Below are positions 1 to 11,411 of a stretch of 64,000 nucleotides of DNA, piece by piece; the first letter of the stretch is position 1; each line of letters starts with the position of its first letter. The notes under the pieces were generated by a model. That model had not been told where the DNA came from. It ran no database searches and saw only the letters and a list, made by a program, of their open reading frames with translations. Source of the DNA: Zea mays. Lineage: Eukaryota > Streptophyta > Magnoliopsida > Poales > Poaceae. Location: positions 39,788,095 to 39,852,094 of the forward strand of contig NC_050097.1 in assembly GCF_902167145.1 (NCBI RefSeq). Reading direction: 5' to 3'. The position numbers and the translations under genes were made by a program.

Positions 1-115
1 GATGCTATATATCCCGAAGGGATATATCGTTATGAAGGACGAAGGACCTTAATACTTAACATTTTCCGTGTTGCCTTGTTCTTAATTCGAAGCATTTGAG
101 AACAAGTCCCCAACA
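1..115 (-). mobile_element. End of a cinful-zeon-like gypsy LTR
   Basis: Read on the minus strand this stretch begins TGTTGGGGACTTGTTCTC and continues with a CCTTCG-rich sequence, which matches my memory of the start of cinful-zeon LTRs of maize. On the plus strand it ends in CCAACA at 115, the expected LTR terminus. Directly after it, at 116-120 (ctaac, the presumptive target duplication), the integrase-region reading frame of the neighbouring copia element begins abruptly. The rest of the LTR lies left of the window. The family name is from memory; the terminus position is inferred from the CA end and the switch to coding similarity. Confidence 0.7.
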
Positions 116-3100
116 CTAACCATTCAATTTCCAATGTTTTTCTTGTAGATTCATTAGATTACAATTTGTTTTCCGTTTCACAATTATGTCAAATGGGCTA
201 CAACTGTCTTTTTACTGATATAGGTGTCACTGTCTTTAGAAGAAGTGATGATTCAATAGCATTTAAGGGAGTGTTAGAGGGTCAGCTATACTTAGTAGAT
301 TTTGATAGAGCTGAACTCGACACTTGCTTAATTGCTAAGACTAACATGGGCTGGCTCTGGCATCGCCGACTAGCACATGTTGGGATGACGAATCTTCATA
401 AGCTTCTAAAGGGAGAGCACATTTTAGGATTAACAAATGTTCATTTTGAGAAAGACAGGATTTGTAGCGCATGCCAAGCAGGGAAGCAAGTTGGTGCCCA
501 TCATCCACACAAGAACATCATGACAACTGACAGGCCACTAGAGCTCCTACACATGGATCTATTCGGCCCGATTGCTTACATAAGCATCGGCGGGAGTAAG
601 TACTGTCTAGTTATTGTGGATGATTATTCTCGCTTCACTTGGGTATTCTTTTTGCAGGAAAAATCTCATACCCAAGAGACATTAAAAGGATTCTTGAGAC
701 GGGCTCAAAATGAGTTCGGCTTAAGGATCAAAAAGATTAGAAGCGACAACGGGACGGAGTTCAAGAACTCTCAAATTGAAGGCTTCTTTGAGGAGGAGGG
801 CATCAAGCATGAGTTCTCTTCTCCCTACACGCCACAACAAAATGGTGTAGTGGAGAGGAAGAATAGAACTCTATTGGACATGGCAAGAACCATGCTTGAT
901 GAGTACAAGACTTCGGATCGGTTTTGGGCCGAGGCGGTCAACACCGCTTGCTACGCCATCAACCGGTTATATCTTCACCGAATCCTCAAGAAGACATCAT
1001 ATGAACTCCTAACCGGTAAAAAGCCCAATATTTCATATTTTAGAGTCTTTGGTAGCAAATGCTTTATACTTGTTAAAAGAGGTAGAAAATCTAAATTTGC
1101 TCCTAAGACTGTAGAAGGCTTTTTACTAGGATATGATTCAAACACAAGGGCATATAAAGTCTTTAACAAGTCCTCTGGACAAGTTGAAGTTTCTTGTGAC
1201 GTTGTGTTTGATGAGACTAACGGCTCTCAAGTAGAGCAAGTTGATCTTGATGAGATAGGTGATGAAGAGGCTCCGTGCATCGCGCTAAGGAACATGTCCA
1301 TTGGGGATGTGTGTCCTAAGGAATCCGAAGAGCCTCCAAATGCACAAGATCAACCATCCTCCTCCACGCAAGCATCTCCACCAACTCAAAATGAGGATGA
1401 GGCTCAAGTTGATGAAGGAGAAGATCAAGTAAATGAGCCACCTCAAGATGACGGCAATGATCAAGGGGGAGATGCAAATGATCAAGACAAGGAGGATGAA
1501 GAACAAAGGCCGCCACACCCAAGAGTCCACCAAGCAATTCAACGAGATCACCCCGTCGACACCATCCTAGGCGACATTCATAAGGGGGTAACCACTAGAT
1601 CTCGTGTTGCACATTTTTGTGAGCATTACTCTTTTGTTTCCTCTATTGAGCCACACAGGATAGAGGAAGCACTCCAAGATTCGGATGGGTGGTGGCGATG
1701 CAAGAGGAGCTCAACAACTTGACCAGGAACGAGGTATGGCATTTGGTTCCACATCCTAATCAAAATGTTGTAGGAACCAAGTGGGTCTTCCGCAACAAGC
1801 AAGACGAGCATGGTGTGGTGACAAGGAACAAAGCCCGACTTGCGGCCAAGGGATACTCCCAAGTCGAAGGTTTGGATTTCGGTGAAACCTATGCACCCGT
1901 AGCTAGGCTTGAGTCAATTTCTTATATTATTAGCCTATGCTACTTACCATGGCTTTAAGCTTTATCAAATGGACGTGAAAAGTGCCTTCCTCAACGGACC
2001 AATCAAGGAAGAGGTCTATGTTGAGCAACCTCCCGACTTTGAAGATAGTGAGTACCCTAACCATGTCTATAAACTCTCTAAGGCGCTTTATGGGCTCAAG
2101 CAAGCCCCAAGAGCATGGTATGAATGCCTAAGAGACTTTCTTATCAGTTGGAAAAGCCGATCCTACACTCTTCACTAAAACTCTTGAAAATGACTTGTTT
2201 GTATGCCAAATTTATGTTGATGATATTATATTTGGGTCTACTAACGAGTCTACATGTGAAGAATTTAGTAGGATCATGACACAAAAATTCGAGATGTCAA
2301 TGATGGGGGAGTTGAAGTATTTCTTAGGATTTTAAGTGAAACAACTCCAAGAGGGCACCTTCATTTGCCAAACGAAGTATACTCAAGACATTCTAAACAA
2401 GTTTGGGATGAAGGATGCCAAGCCCATCAAGACACCCATGGGAACCAATGGGCATCTCGACCTCGACACGGAAGGTAAGTCCGTGGATCAAAAGGTATAC
2501 CGGTCGATGATAGGCTCTTTACTCTATTTATGTGCATCTCGACCGGATATTATGCTTTCCGTATGCATGTGTGCAAGATTCCAAGCCGACCCTAAGGAAG
2601 CTCACCTTACGGCCGTAAAACGAATCTTGAGATATTTAGTTTATACTCCTAAGTTTGGGCTTTTGTATCCTAGGGGATCCACTTTTGACTTAATTGGTTA
2701 TTCGGATGCCGATTGGGCGGGGTGTAAGATTAATAGAAAGAGCACATCGGGGACTTGCCAGTTCTTGGGAAGATCCTTGGTGTCTTGGGCTTCAAAGAAG
2801 CAAAATTCCGTCGCTCTTTCTACCGCCGAAGCCGAGTATATTGTCGCAGGCCATTGTTGCGCGCAACTACTTTGGATGAGGCAAACCCTTAGGGACTACG
2901 GTTACAAATTAACCAAAGTTCCTCTTCTATGTGATAATGAGAGTGCAATCCGCATGGTGGATAATCCCGTTGAACATAGCCGCACTAAACACATAGCCAT
3001 TCGGTATCATTTTCTAAGGGATCACCAACAAAAGGGAGATATCGAGATTGCATACATTAACACTAAAGATCAATTAGCCGATATCTTTACCAAGCCACTA

Positions 3101-3166
3101 GATGAACAAACTTTTAACAAACTTAGGCATGAGCTAAATATCCTTGATTCTAGGAATTTCTTTTGA
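116..3166 (+). pseudogene. pol: Sirevirus B pol (integrase-RT-RNase H), broken
   Basis: Copia-type polyprotein remnant for reverse transcription and integration of the element. Visible in order are the GAG-pre-integrase zinc finger ([13 protein letters not shown], then CSAC), the integrase core with Asp in HMDLFGPI, Asp in RSDNGTEF and Glu in GVVERKNR, an acidic linker (about 1200-1560), RT ([27 protein letters not shown] near 2217-2228) and RNase H ([26 protein letters not shown]). The reading frame changes near 1690, 1920 and 2155. At 2155 a small deletion removes the residues before the [12 protein letters not shown] segment. A TAA at 2333-2335 lies where related copies have Gln. The C terminus at 3166 (DSRNFF) matches the ends of the sister copies. 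The first in-frame residues near 121 follow the inserted LTR, so no start codon belongs to this piece. Confidence 0.93.
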
Positions 3167-3971
3167 TGTCTTGCATACATAGCTCATAAGTATACCTTTG
3201 ATCATGTCTCTTTTATATATGCTATGACTAATGTGTTTTCAAGTATATTTCAAACCAAGTCATAGGTGTATTGAAAGGGAATTGGAGTCTTTGGCAAAGA
3301 CAAAGGCTTCCACTCCGTAACTCATCCTTCACCGTCGCTCCGAGCATCTCTCCGGCTTTGGTATAATCTTCACTCATATGTTCTATTTGCCAAAGGGGAG
3401 AAAGTAGTTATGAAAGGGCTCTAATGACTCCGTTTTTGGCGATTCATGCCAAAGGGGGAGAGAGTATTAGCCCAAAGCAAAAGGACCGCACCACCACCTA
3501 ATTTTAAAAAGAATTTCTCAATTGGTATGATTTTCAAATTGGTATCTCATTGTGTTCAAAAGGGGGAGAGAGTAGTATTTTAAAAATCAATATCTTAAAA
3601 CCCTCTTGAACACTAAGAGGAGAATTTCATTAAGGGGGAGTTTTGTTTAGTCAAAGGAAAAGCATTTGAAACAGGGGGAGAAAATTTCAAATCTTGAAAA
3701 TGCTTCGCAAAATCTTATTCATTTACCTTTGACTATATTGCAAAAGGACTTTGAAAACGATTTACAAAAGAATTTGCAAAAACAAAACATGTGGTGCAAG
3801 CGTGGTCCAAAATGTCAAAAATCAAAGAAACAATCCATGCTTATCTTATAAGTATTTATATTGGCTCAATTCCAAGTAACCTTCGCACTTACATTATACA
3901 AACTAGTTCAATCATGCACTTCCACACTTGCTTTGGTTTGTGTTGGCATCAATCACCAAAAAGGGGGAGAT
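3167..3971 (+). other. Sirevirus B 3' non-coding region with serial polypurine tracts
   Basis: No gene is visible between the pol stop and the 3' LTR. The stretch contains repeated polypurine tracts of the form AAAGGGGGAGA at about 3391, 3451, 3561, 3631, 3671 and 3959-3970. The last one directly abuts the LTR and is the expected primer for plus-strand DNA synthesis. Multiple upstream copies of the tract are a known Sirevirus signature. No envelope-like ORF is seen; the short ORFs here (about 60 codons) look accidental. Confidence 0.85.
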
Positions 3972-4170
3972 TGAAAGGGAATTAGGCTTACACCTATTTC
4001 CTAAATGATTTTGGTGGTTGAATTGCCCAACACAAATAATTGGACTAACTAGTTTGCTCTAGTCTATAAGTTGTACAGGTGCCAAAGGTTCACACTTAGC
4101 CAATAAAAAGACCAAGAAAGGGGTTCAAACAAAGAGAGCAAGGGATAACCGAAGGCTGCCCTGGTCTGGC

Positions 4171-4632
4171 GCACCGGACTGTCCGGTGCACCAGGGGACT
4201 CCAAGCCAAACTTCGCACCTTCGGGAATTTTTAGAGGCGCTTCGCTATAATTCACCGGACATGTCCGGTGCACACCGGACAGTGTCCGGTGCTCCAGAGG
4301 AGAGCGACTCTGAACTCGCCAGCTTCGGATTTCCGCTTCGCTATAATTCACCGGACATGTCCGGTGCACACCGGACTGTCCGGTGAGCCAGCGGAGCAAC
4401 GACTACTTCGCGCCAACGGTCGACTGCAACACATTAAATGCGCGCCAGCGCACGCAGAGAAGCAGAGCACGCGCGGGGGGCACACCGGACAGTCTACAGG
4501 ACCTGTCCGGTGCGCCACCGGACAGCCAGGCGAGCCCACTCGTCAGAGCTCCAACGGTCGGAACCCAACGGCCTAGTGACGTGGCTGGCGCACCGGACAG
4601 TGTCCGGCGGCGCACCGGACTGTCCGGTGCGC
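4171..4632 (+). repeat. CACCGGA/TCCGGTG palindrome array in U3
   Basis: About eight or nine copies of a 16-19-bp palindrome, CACCGGAC followed by a short variable centre and GTCCGGTG, lie between 4171 and 4632. Centres include nothing extra, AT, AGT and ATGT-like forms, and one expanded or imperfect copy sits near 4483. Pairs are spaced by a few bases. The array ends about 50 bp upstream of the TATA box, so it is in the promoter-proximal U3. This palindrome has been described as a conserved LTR motif of Sireviruses; its function is not established. Confidence 0.85.
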
Positions 4633-4678
4633 CATGCGACAGCAGCCTCCACCAAACGGCTAGTTTGGTGGTTGGGGT

Positions 4679-4686
4679 TATAAATA
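4679..4686 (+). promoter_or_regulatory. LTR TATA box (TATAAATA), Sirevirus B
   Basis: TATAAATA lies downstream of the palindrome array in a GGTTATAAATACCCCC context. The same architecture, palindromes and then TATA, is present in the LTRs of F and A. It is the likely core promoter; transcription would start roughly 30 bp downstream. Confidence 0.7.
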
Positions 4687-5248
4687 CCCCCAACCACCCC
4701 ACATTCAAGTCATCCAAGTTTTCAACCTTCCAACCACTTACAAGAGCTAGGCATTCAATACAAGACACACCCAAGTGATCAAATCCTCTGCAAATTCCAC
4801 AAAAGCTTTAGTGTCAAGTGAGAGAGATTTGTTGTGTTCTTTTGAGCTCTTGCGCTTGGATTGCTTTCTTCTTTCTCATTCTTTCTTGTGATTAAAACTC
4901 AATTGTAACCAAGGCAAGAGACATCAATTGTGTGGTGGTCCTTGCAGGGAAGTTTTGTTCCTGGTTGATTTGAGAAGAGAAAGCTCACTCGGTCCGAGGG
5001 GCCGTTTGAGAGAGGGAAGGGGTTGAAAAAGACCCAGCCTTTGTGGCCTCCTCAACGGGGAGTAGGTTTGCGAGAACCGAACCTCGGTAAAACAAATCCT
5101 TGTGTCTCACTTCTTTATTCGCTTGCGATTTGTTTTGCACCCTCTCTCGCAGACTTGATTATATTTCTAACGCTAACCCGGCTTGTAGTTGTGATTAACT
5201 TTGTAAATTTCAGTTTCGCCCTATTCACCCCCCTCTAGGCGACTTTCA

Positions 5249-6578
5249 ATATCTCTTATCGCCATAAATGAAAGCATGATTCTTTTGACTACTATTAGTC
5301 ATAGGGGCGTTCCCTTTCTCCTTGGTGGAGATGGGAGCCTTATGACTTGTCAAGTTCTTGGCTTCCCTCTTGAAGCCAAGCCCATCCTTAATTGAGGGGT
5401 GTCTACCAACCGTGTTGGCATCCCTTGCAAATTTTAGTTTATCAAAATCATTTTTGCTAGTATTAAGTTGAGCATTAAGACTAGCCACTTCATCATTTAA
5501 CTTTGCAATAGAAACTAGGTGTTCACTACAAGCATCAACATTAAAATCTTTACACCTATTGCAAATCACAACATTTTCTACACAAGAGTTAGATCTATTT
5601 GCTACTTCTAGTTTAGCATTTAAATCATCATTAACACCTTTTAAACTAGAAATGGTCTCATGGTAAGTAGATAGTTCACAAGAAAGCATTTCATTTCTTT
5701 TAACTTCTAAAGCAAGAGATTTTTGTGCTTCTACAAATTTATCATGTTCTTCATACAAAAGATCCTCTTGCTTTTCTAACAATATATTCCTATCATTCAA
5801 GGCATCGATTAATTCATTAATCTTATCAATCTTAGTTCTTTCTAAGCCCTTGAACAAACTAGAATAATCTATTTCATCATCGCTAGATTCATCATCACTA
5901 GAAGAAGCATAAGTAGTCTTTCGAGTGTTTACCTTCTCTTTTGCCATGAGGCAAGTGTGATGCTCGTTGGGGAAAAGGGACGATTTGTTGAAGGCCGAGG
6001 CGGCGAGTCCTTCATTGTCGGAGTCGGACGACGAACAATCCGAGTCCCACTCCTTGCCAAGGTGTGCCTCGCCCTTAGCCTTCTTGTAGGCCTTCTTCTT
6101 TTCCCTCTTCTTCTCTTGTTCCTGGTCACTATCATTATCAGGACAATTAGCGATAAAATGACCAAGCTTACCACATTTGAAGCATGAGCGCTTCCCCTTT
6201 GTCTTGTTCTTGTTGGGATGCTCCTTGCGACCCCTTAGCACCGTCTTGAAACGCTTGATGATGAGGGCCATCTCTTCCTCATTGAGCCTCGCCGCCTCAA
6301 CTTGTGCCACCTTGCTTGGTAGCACTTCCTTGCTCCTCGTTACTTTGAGAGCAACGATTTGAGGCTCGTGGATTGGACCATTCAACGCATCATCAACGTA
6401 TCTTGCCTCCTTGATCATCATCCGCCCGCTTACGAACTTGCCAAGTATTTCTTCGGGCGACATCTTGGTATACCTAGGATTTTCACGAATATTGTTTACA
6501 AGATGTGGATCAAGGACAATGAAGGACCTTAGCATTAGGCGGACGACATTGTGGTCCGTCCATCGTGTGCTTCCATAG
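5249..6578 (-). pseudogene. gag: Sirevirus A gag, C-terminal part
   Basis: The minus-strand frame encodes the second half of a Sirevirus Gag, the structural protein that packages element RNA. It includes the conserved block starting GSTRWTDHNVVRL, the CCHC zinc knuckle CFKCGKLGHFIANC, a Ser/Asp-rich acidic segment and a long coiled-coil-like region (KINELIDALNDRN onward). It lines up well with the intact Gag of element F. The N-terminal end is cut at 6578 by the chromovirus LTR and resumes at 29224. The C-terminal end is cut at 5249 by Sirevirus B, before the conserved tail that ends F Gag. No premature stop occurs inside this piece. Confidence 0.92.
6574..6578. repeat. Target site duplication catag (left of T1)
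   Basis: The 5-bp sequence catag precedes the first LTR base of T1 at 6579 and recurs at 29219-29223 directly after the last LTR base. The Gag reading frame of Sirevirus A is continuous if one copy and the element between are set aside. Confidence 0.92.
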
Positions 6579-9500
6579 TGTAACACCCCTGGTGTTACTA
6601 TAACTAAAACTTGAGCATGACATCATAAGCATTGGCATTGCATATGTGTGACACACCTAGAGTGCATTCACTAGGCAAAAAATTCAAACAAGTTGTATTG
6701 TTTTAACGTTTTTGCAAATGAAACCCTGGTTAATGGACTTAACCCTAAATAGTGGTTAAAGGGGTAAAACTTAACCCAAGTTAAGAAAACCTAAATACTT
6801 TAGGGTAAAAGTCATAAAATGACCCTAAGAATAAACTTGAATCACTTTTGTACCCCTGGGATACCAGAAACCCTAATTAGAACCCTGGCAAACCCTGAAA
6901 CCAAACCCTAGGGGCTTATGTGCAAAATTGGTCCACTTTTGGACTAAAGTGCAAAAACCAAGCCAAATAAGTATCTTAAGTCCTTTGGATTACAAGTATG
7001 TGGACTTGAAAGCCAAACCCTAAGTTTTGGACTTAAATGCAAAATGGACCTCAATTGAGTTCTATACCAAGTCTGAAATTCAGTTTTATTGGTTCAACTT
7101 TGGAGCCCTGTATCTTTTAAAATATAGGGAATTTGCCCAAAGTGACCACAACAAGTTTGAAGACCAATCATAGGGGAACAACTTTGTTTAAGGATTCAAG
7201 CCATGGTCTTATGTGAAATTTGGAGAAAAACCCCAATCAAAGATGGGCTGTCAGACTGCTTGAAGTTGAATTTCAGAGTTACAATGCTATGGGGTGAACT
7301 TTGAGCTCGATTTTGATTTGGATCCAGTGCTCAAATGAGTTCAATCCCTATAGTCGAATTGTAGCTGGTTTGTAGCTTTAAAACTTTGCTACAGAGAGTG
7401 GAGTGAGTTACTAGAGAAACTTTAGAGAGATTTGGTCCTAAACTGTGACTGTCAGGTGCACTGATGAACATATCCCATGGTACAGTGCTCTAACCGGATC
7501 AGATCGCCCGCCGTGGAAAAATCTCACCGCCGGCGACCGCTTTGTCGGGATTGGTGCCGCGGCCGTGTGGATGTTGCTCACCTTGAAAAGATCTCACCGT
7601 GGATAAACATGGAGCACTGTGGCCACTCGGTCACTTCTCCCCTTACCGGCGACGTGGCCGCACAGCCATCACCGGCGTGCCGCCGTTCTTTGCTGTTATG
7701 CCACGCCGTCGGCCATCTTACCACATCGCAGTCGATTACTATACGCCGTCCTTCTTTTACTTAAGGCCTTGCCACGCCATAGGACACGTACTCCGCGCGC
7801 CAAGCTTCTTCCCTGCCTCCGGCCGCCAGCTCGTCGCGGTCAAATTGAGAGCCACCGCTCTCGGAGTCTATAAATTGAGCCCCCCCTCGGCTCTGCCATG
7901 TACTCTACTAGCTATCGCACCCGCTTGCATCCCAAACCTCCCACCAGAGAGCTTGAATTTGGAATTCCCCCCAAATCCGATCCCCGCCACCGTGAAACCA
8001 AGTCCACTGTGGCCAACCGATTCTGGTAACGCTTTGTCCGATTCAAACCTTGTTTAAGTCTTCTCATAGTTCAGTGATGCTCGCCAAGCCATCAATTTGA
8101 ATGTAGATACCTCCAATCATCGGGAACACGCTCATCCGTCCGCAATGCTCTCGGTCACCGTGGCCAGAGCTCTGTAGTCGGTCGTTCGTGCAATTAGGTT
8201 AGGGGAAATACTCCTTAGGGGTTTAATCCTGTGTATGTCGCTCGGGAGCGCCGGTCACTGCCCCAATCGGCCGGTCTGCTAGCTCACCGGAGCGCGGCGG
8301 TGCGCGAGCGCCGTCGGGGACTTGAAACACAGAATAGATAGAAACCAGAGGGTCTTTTTGTGAAGTGTCAGTGACTTAGAAAAACAGTAACCGAACCTAT
8401 CTGCAGTTAGCCAAAACGCCGAGGACCTCTGCGCAAACTCGCCTCGCGGGCGCGGGCGCGCGCGCGCGATTTCGCGCGGATCTGGGCCGCCTGGGCTGAA
8501 TCCGGCCCAGTTCTATTTAATTCTTTTCCTTTTTCTTTTTCAGGAAAACTTTAGAAATGTGTAGAAAAATGTAGAAAAATGCTAAAATTGTGAAACTAAT
8601 TTTCCTAGGCTTGTTATTTTCCTTAGAATTTAGTAAAAATAAGTTTGGGATTTTTAGTGTAAGTAAGAAATTTTAGGGTATTTAAAGTGGTTAAAAATGT
8701 TGGTTATAGATTTTTAGAAAACAAATGGTAATTCCTAAAATGCCCAAAATTTTTATATGAGTGTTATATAATATTTAGAAACCTTGGGTAAAGTTTGAAT
8801 TGATTTGGACCTTGTTTGATCACCAAACCCCAAAACACCCCCCTGCCCTATGAACTCCTTTACCGACTCCGGAAACCCTAAGTTCCCGGAACTCCGTGAA
8901 GGAAAGTTGTATTCAAGACATAAATAATAAGTTTATGCTATCTTTGCATCCTCATGAGCATCCCATAGCATCCATTCTTATACATGTGTATGGTTACGAT
9001 TAGAACGTGAGGAAGAAATCGAAGTTACCGAAGAGGAGACACCACCACCTTCGGAGCCTCAGGCCGGGAATCATTTCTACTTTGACATCTGTGGATCTGA
9101 GCCTGATTCACCTGTGAACGAAGGCAAGCCCCGGTGCATGCAACCCCTTTCCTTGAGTTTTTAAATACTTTTCGCACACTTAAGTCTAGTGAAATGTGCA
9201 TTAAGTTCATAGGAGTTACTTGAAACCCTTTGATGCATTGCTTTCCTTGATATCCATACCTTTATAGATACTTCTGTGAAGTATCAAAATTATGATTTAC
9301 AAAAATGCTTAGCCTTGCTTAGATCTTGTGGATAGAGGTTATCCTTAATTTAACCATGGAGAGGATGGCTTCTACCTGCAAGAATATTTTTATTTGGAGC
9401 AATAGTGGGATCTTACTGCAAAGTTCCCCGTGATGCTCTTTCATCCTAAGGAACAGACACAATCCTAAGGATGGAAATACTTAAATTGAGACTTGGGTTA

Positions 9501-10588
9501 GGAACAGGTGATGTTCTACCCAAGTTGGTTAAGGATTAACGCGTATGTAGGCGTGCTGACCGAGGACCCTTTAACTGGTCACATGCCTCGTCATGGGTAA
9601 GCCTTGCCTCGGGCAGACTAAGGCCAGAATAAGATAACACGAAATGGGCGTGGAGCGGTGGCGAGAGTAGCGTGTACCCTCCGTGGCAAGAGGCTGGACG
9701 GTGGTGTATCTGTGCTCTCGGTTTGCGTGAACCTGATCCGGTCTTAAAAACCCTGGTGGCGGGTTGACATATGCAAGGGTTAAGTGCTACATATGTCGTG
9801 TGATTGGAGATCCTCAGCTGAGTATAATCGATTCGGATCGCCGTACCTTCGCGGTTATGAAGACTTGGTCACTTTTCTACAACCTAGAGTCAGGATGTGA
9901 ACACTATGGATAAAACTAATGTTGTCTTGATTTGATGTGAAATTAGACTAGATGCAAATAGAGTCTATTAATACTTAAGATGGCATTAAAAGATGGAAAG
10001 TAAGGACTCACTTTAGTAAGCTTCTTCTGCAAAACTATAAGTTGATTTTTGCTAAAGCCTCTCCTTGACTCCTACTTATCCAGCATACCCTTGAGAGTCT
10101 TTTCCTTAGTCGGGTAAGACTTGCTGAGTATTCCATACTCAGGGTTTATCCCTTTGTTGTTTTTAGGTGAGGAAGCGACAAACTTTTGTTGCTTCTGCTC
10201 CAAGGTGGTACCAAACGAGGAAAAACAAGACTGAAGTGCGGGAGGACTCGGTCCTCCACTTAGGATCTTTTGTTTATTAAACTTATCGGGAGGAGTTTGT
10301 GCCTCCCTTGGTATGTATAATATTACTACTCTGCACTCACTATTAGCTCTGGTCTGTAATAACATAACTCAAGCTTGCTTTTGAAATAAATGTAAGTTTA
10401 TGTAATTGCTTCCGCATGTCTTTATCTCCGATGTTCTGTAATGTCTGCAAGACGGGTGAAACGTTCCTGGTAAGGTAAGGAAAGATACCGAGCTTGTCAA
10501 GTGACTTAGGAACATCTACAGGGTGTCTGACGTCTGTTGGACAAGGACAACTGTAGGTGGGCCTAATTACTTGGGAGGTTCCGTCACA
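6579..10588 (+). repeat. 5' LTR of chromovirus T1 (4,010 bp)
   Basis: It starts TGTAACACC and ends CCGTCACA. The first bases form a perfect hairpin, GTAACACC-CCT-GGTGTTAC. A TATA box lies at 7869-7875, so U3 is about 1.3 kb and R-U5 about 2.7 kb, an unusually long transcribed LTR part. A GC-rich block (about 7480-8480) surrounds the TATA and includes a CGCG-rich run near 8446-8480. ORFs up to 152 codons in this block are not preserved in the divergent LTR of element E, so I do not call them genes. Confidence 0.92.
7869..7875 (+). promoter_or_regulatory. TATA box of T1 5' LTR (TATAAAT)
   Basis: TATAAATTG in a GC-rich context. It is repeated at 17508-17514 in the 3' LTR and preserved on the minus strand at 59090-59096 in the LTR of element E. 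Conservation in the diverged third copy supports its being the core promoter. Confidence 0.65.
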
Positions 10589-10590
10589 GC

Positions 10591-10602
10591 TGGTATCGGA
10601 GC
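10591..10602 (+). other. Primer binding site of T1 (initiator tRNA-Met type)
   Basis: TGGTATCGGAGC starts two bases after the LTR end. It matches the usual plant tRNA-Met primer complement TGGTATCAGAGC except for one base. It would prime minus-strand DNA synthesis. Confidence 0.8.
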
Positions 10603-10826
10603 GTAGCCCTTCTTGGCAGATATTATGAGGCATCTTCAAAAGGATTTTCAAAAGTCTTATCTAAAAACTCTTTTCTCTTCTTACCTAAGTATTCTGAAGA
10701 GTCCATCTTAAAGACCAGATAGGAAGAGCGCAACGTATAGAAGGTTGAATCGACTAAGGTTGATTCTGTAATTATACATGCATCATGCTAAGCACTATAC
10801 TAATACTATTTTCCCCCTTAGAAAAG

Positions 10827-11411
10827 ATGCCGCCACGCACCAGGCTAACGGCACGCAAGTCTACGGGACCAATTGGGGTGCCTCGGCATCAATTGGCTCC
10901 CCGACATGAAAGCAGCAGCAGTGGAAGTAATGACCCCATCGGAGATCTTGAAGCTCGTGTGAGTCGACTTCAAGCAGCTCTTCAACAGAGGACCGATGCT
11001 TGGGTCGCTGACGGAGATAGAATCAATGAACTGAGAAGGGACATCCGACACTTGCAGGATCAACTCGTTGATCGAGACTTAGCACTTGACTGGGCCGTAC
11101 AGTCTCGTTTGCTAATGTGTGCTAAGGAAGCAAGGGCTCAGGCCCGAATTAAAGAACTTAGCTCGACTGTCGATGACCTGCAGGTTTATTGCAATACGTT
11201 GCATGAGGAAGTCCATATACTTTACTCACAATTACACCCAAGTGAGCCTGCACAACCTGCTGAGGCGGAAGCTGGACCATCTCACGTTGCGGGACGTGCG
11301 CTGGGTGGGGAGTTAGACCTTTTTGAGCCCCCTCCTTCTTTGAGGTTGGTTGATGTCTGGACTCCCACACCTGACGATGAAGCCGCCAAGAGTAATGGCA
11401 AGCAGGAATAA
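10827..11411 (+). CDS. Extra ORF upstream of gag in chromovirus T1 (ORF0-like), unknown function
   Basis: This is an open frame of 194 codons between the PBS and gag. I choose ATG 10827 (protein start MPPRTRLT) because it sits in a good context (aaaagATGCCG) and parallels the gag start MPTRTR; the frame is open further up to an ATG at 10785. The middle, roughly residues 40-130, is rich in charged and heptad-like sequence (LEARVSRLQAALQQRTD, DLQVYCNTLHEEVHILYSQL) and looks like a coiled coil. The C-terminal third is acidic and Pro-rich. I recognise no enzyme motif. A clearly related protein occurs in element E (63621-64000, minus strand), about 9 kb of diverged LTR history away, so the frame is under some constraint or at least old. 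Extra ORFs before gag have been reported in rice RIRE3/RIRE8-type elements, as I recall; I have not compared them. A role in assembly or RNA handling would be a guess. Confidence 0.7.
   Translation: MPPRTRLTARKSTGPIGVPRHQLAPRHESSSSGSNDPIGDLEARVSRLQAALQQRTDAWVADGDRINELRRDIRHLQDQLVDRDLALDWAVQSRLLMCAKEARAQARIKELSSTVDDLQVYCNTLHEEVHILYSQLHPSEPAQPAEAEAGPSHVAGRALGGELDLFEPPPSLRLVDVWTPTPDDEAAKSNGKQE

Larger units (their letters stand above)
116..5248 (+). mobile_element. Sirevirus B (Ty1-copia), 3' part
   Basis: This is the 3' portion of an Opie/Ji-type Sirevirus. It holds a decayed pol (116-3166), a long non-coding stretch with serial polypurine tracts (3167-3971) and a 1,277-bp 3' LTR (3972-5248). 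Its 5' LTR, gag and protease are outside the window. The left side is interrupted by the cinful-zeon-like LTR. The element is itself inserted in the gag of Sirevirus A, whose minus-strand reading frame starts directly at 5249; the presumptive right target duplication is atatc (5249-5253). The pol is broken by several frameshifts and a nonsense codon, so this copy cannot make a full Pol. Confidence 0.88.
3972..5248 (+). repeat. 3' LTR of Sirevirus B
   Basis: The 1,277-bp LTR begins TGAAAGGG after a polypurine tract and ends CTTTCA at 5248, so its termini are short inverted repeats (TGAAAG/CTTTCA). It carries a palindrome array at 4171-4632 and a TATA box at 4679-4686. The end sequence CCCCCCTCTAGGCG is related to the ends of the LTRs of A and F, but its first 150 bases differ from theirs, so B is a different Opie/Ji subfamily. 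The 5' partner LTR is outside the window, so divergence cannot be judged. Confidence 0.88.

Noticed and set aside
3666..3985. Envelope-like gene downstream of Sirevirus B pol
   Set aside because: Only about 60-codon frames lie between pol and the LTR, and they overlap polypurine tracts; no membrane segment or similarity seen.
4171..4632. CRISPR-like array of short palindromic repeats
   Set aside because: Units are 16-19-bp palindromes with irregular short spacers inside a retrotransposon LTR; the genome is a plant, and no cas-like gene is present.
7477..8057. ORFs of 84-152 codons in the T1 LTR (also at 17116-17696)
   Set aside because: Repeated only because the LTRs are duplicates; not preserved in the diverged LTR of E; GC-rich block around the promoter.
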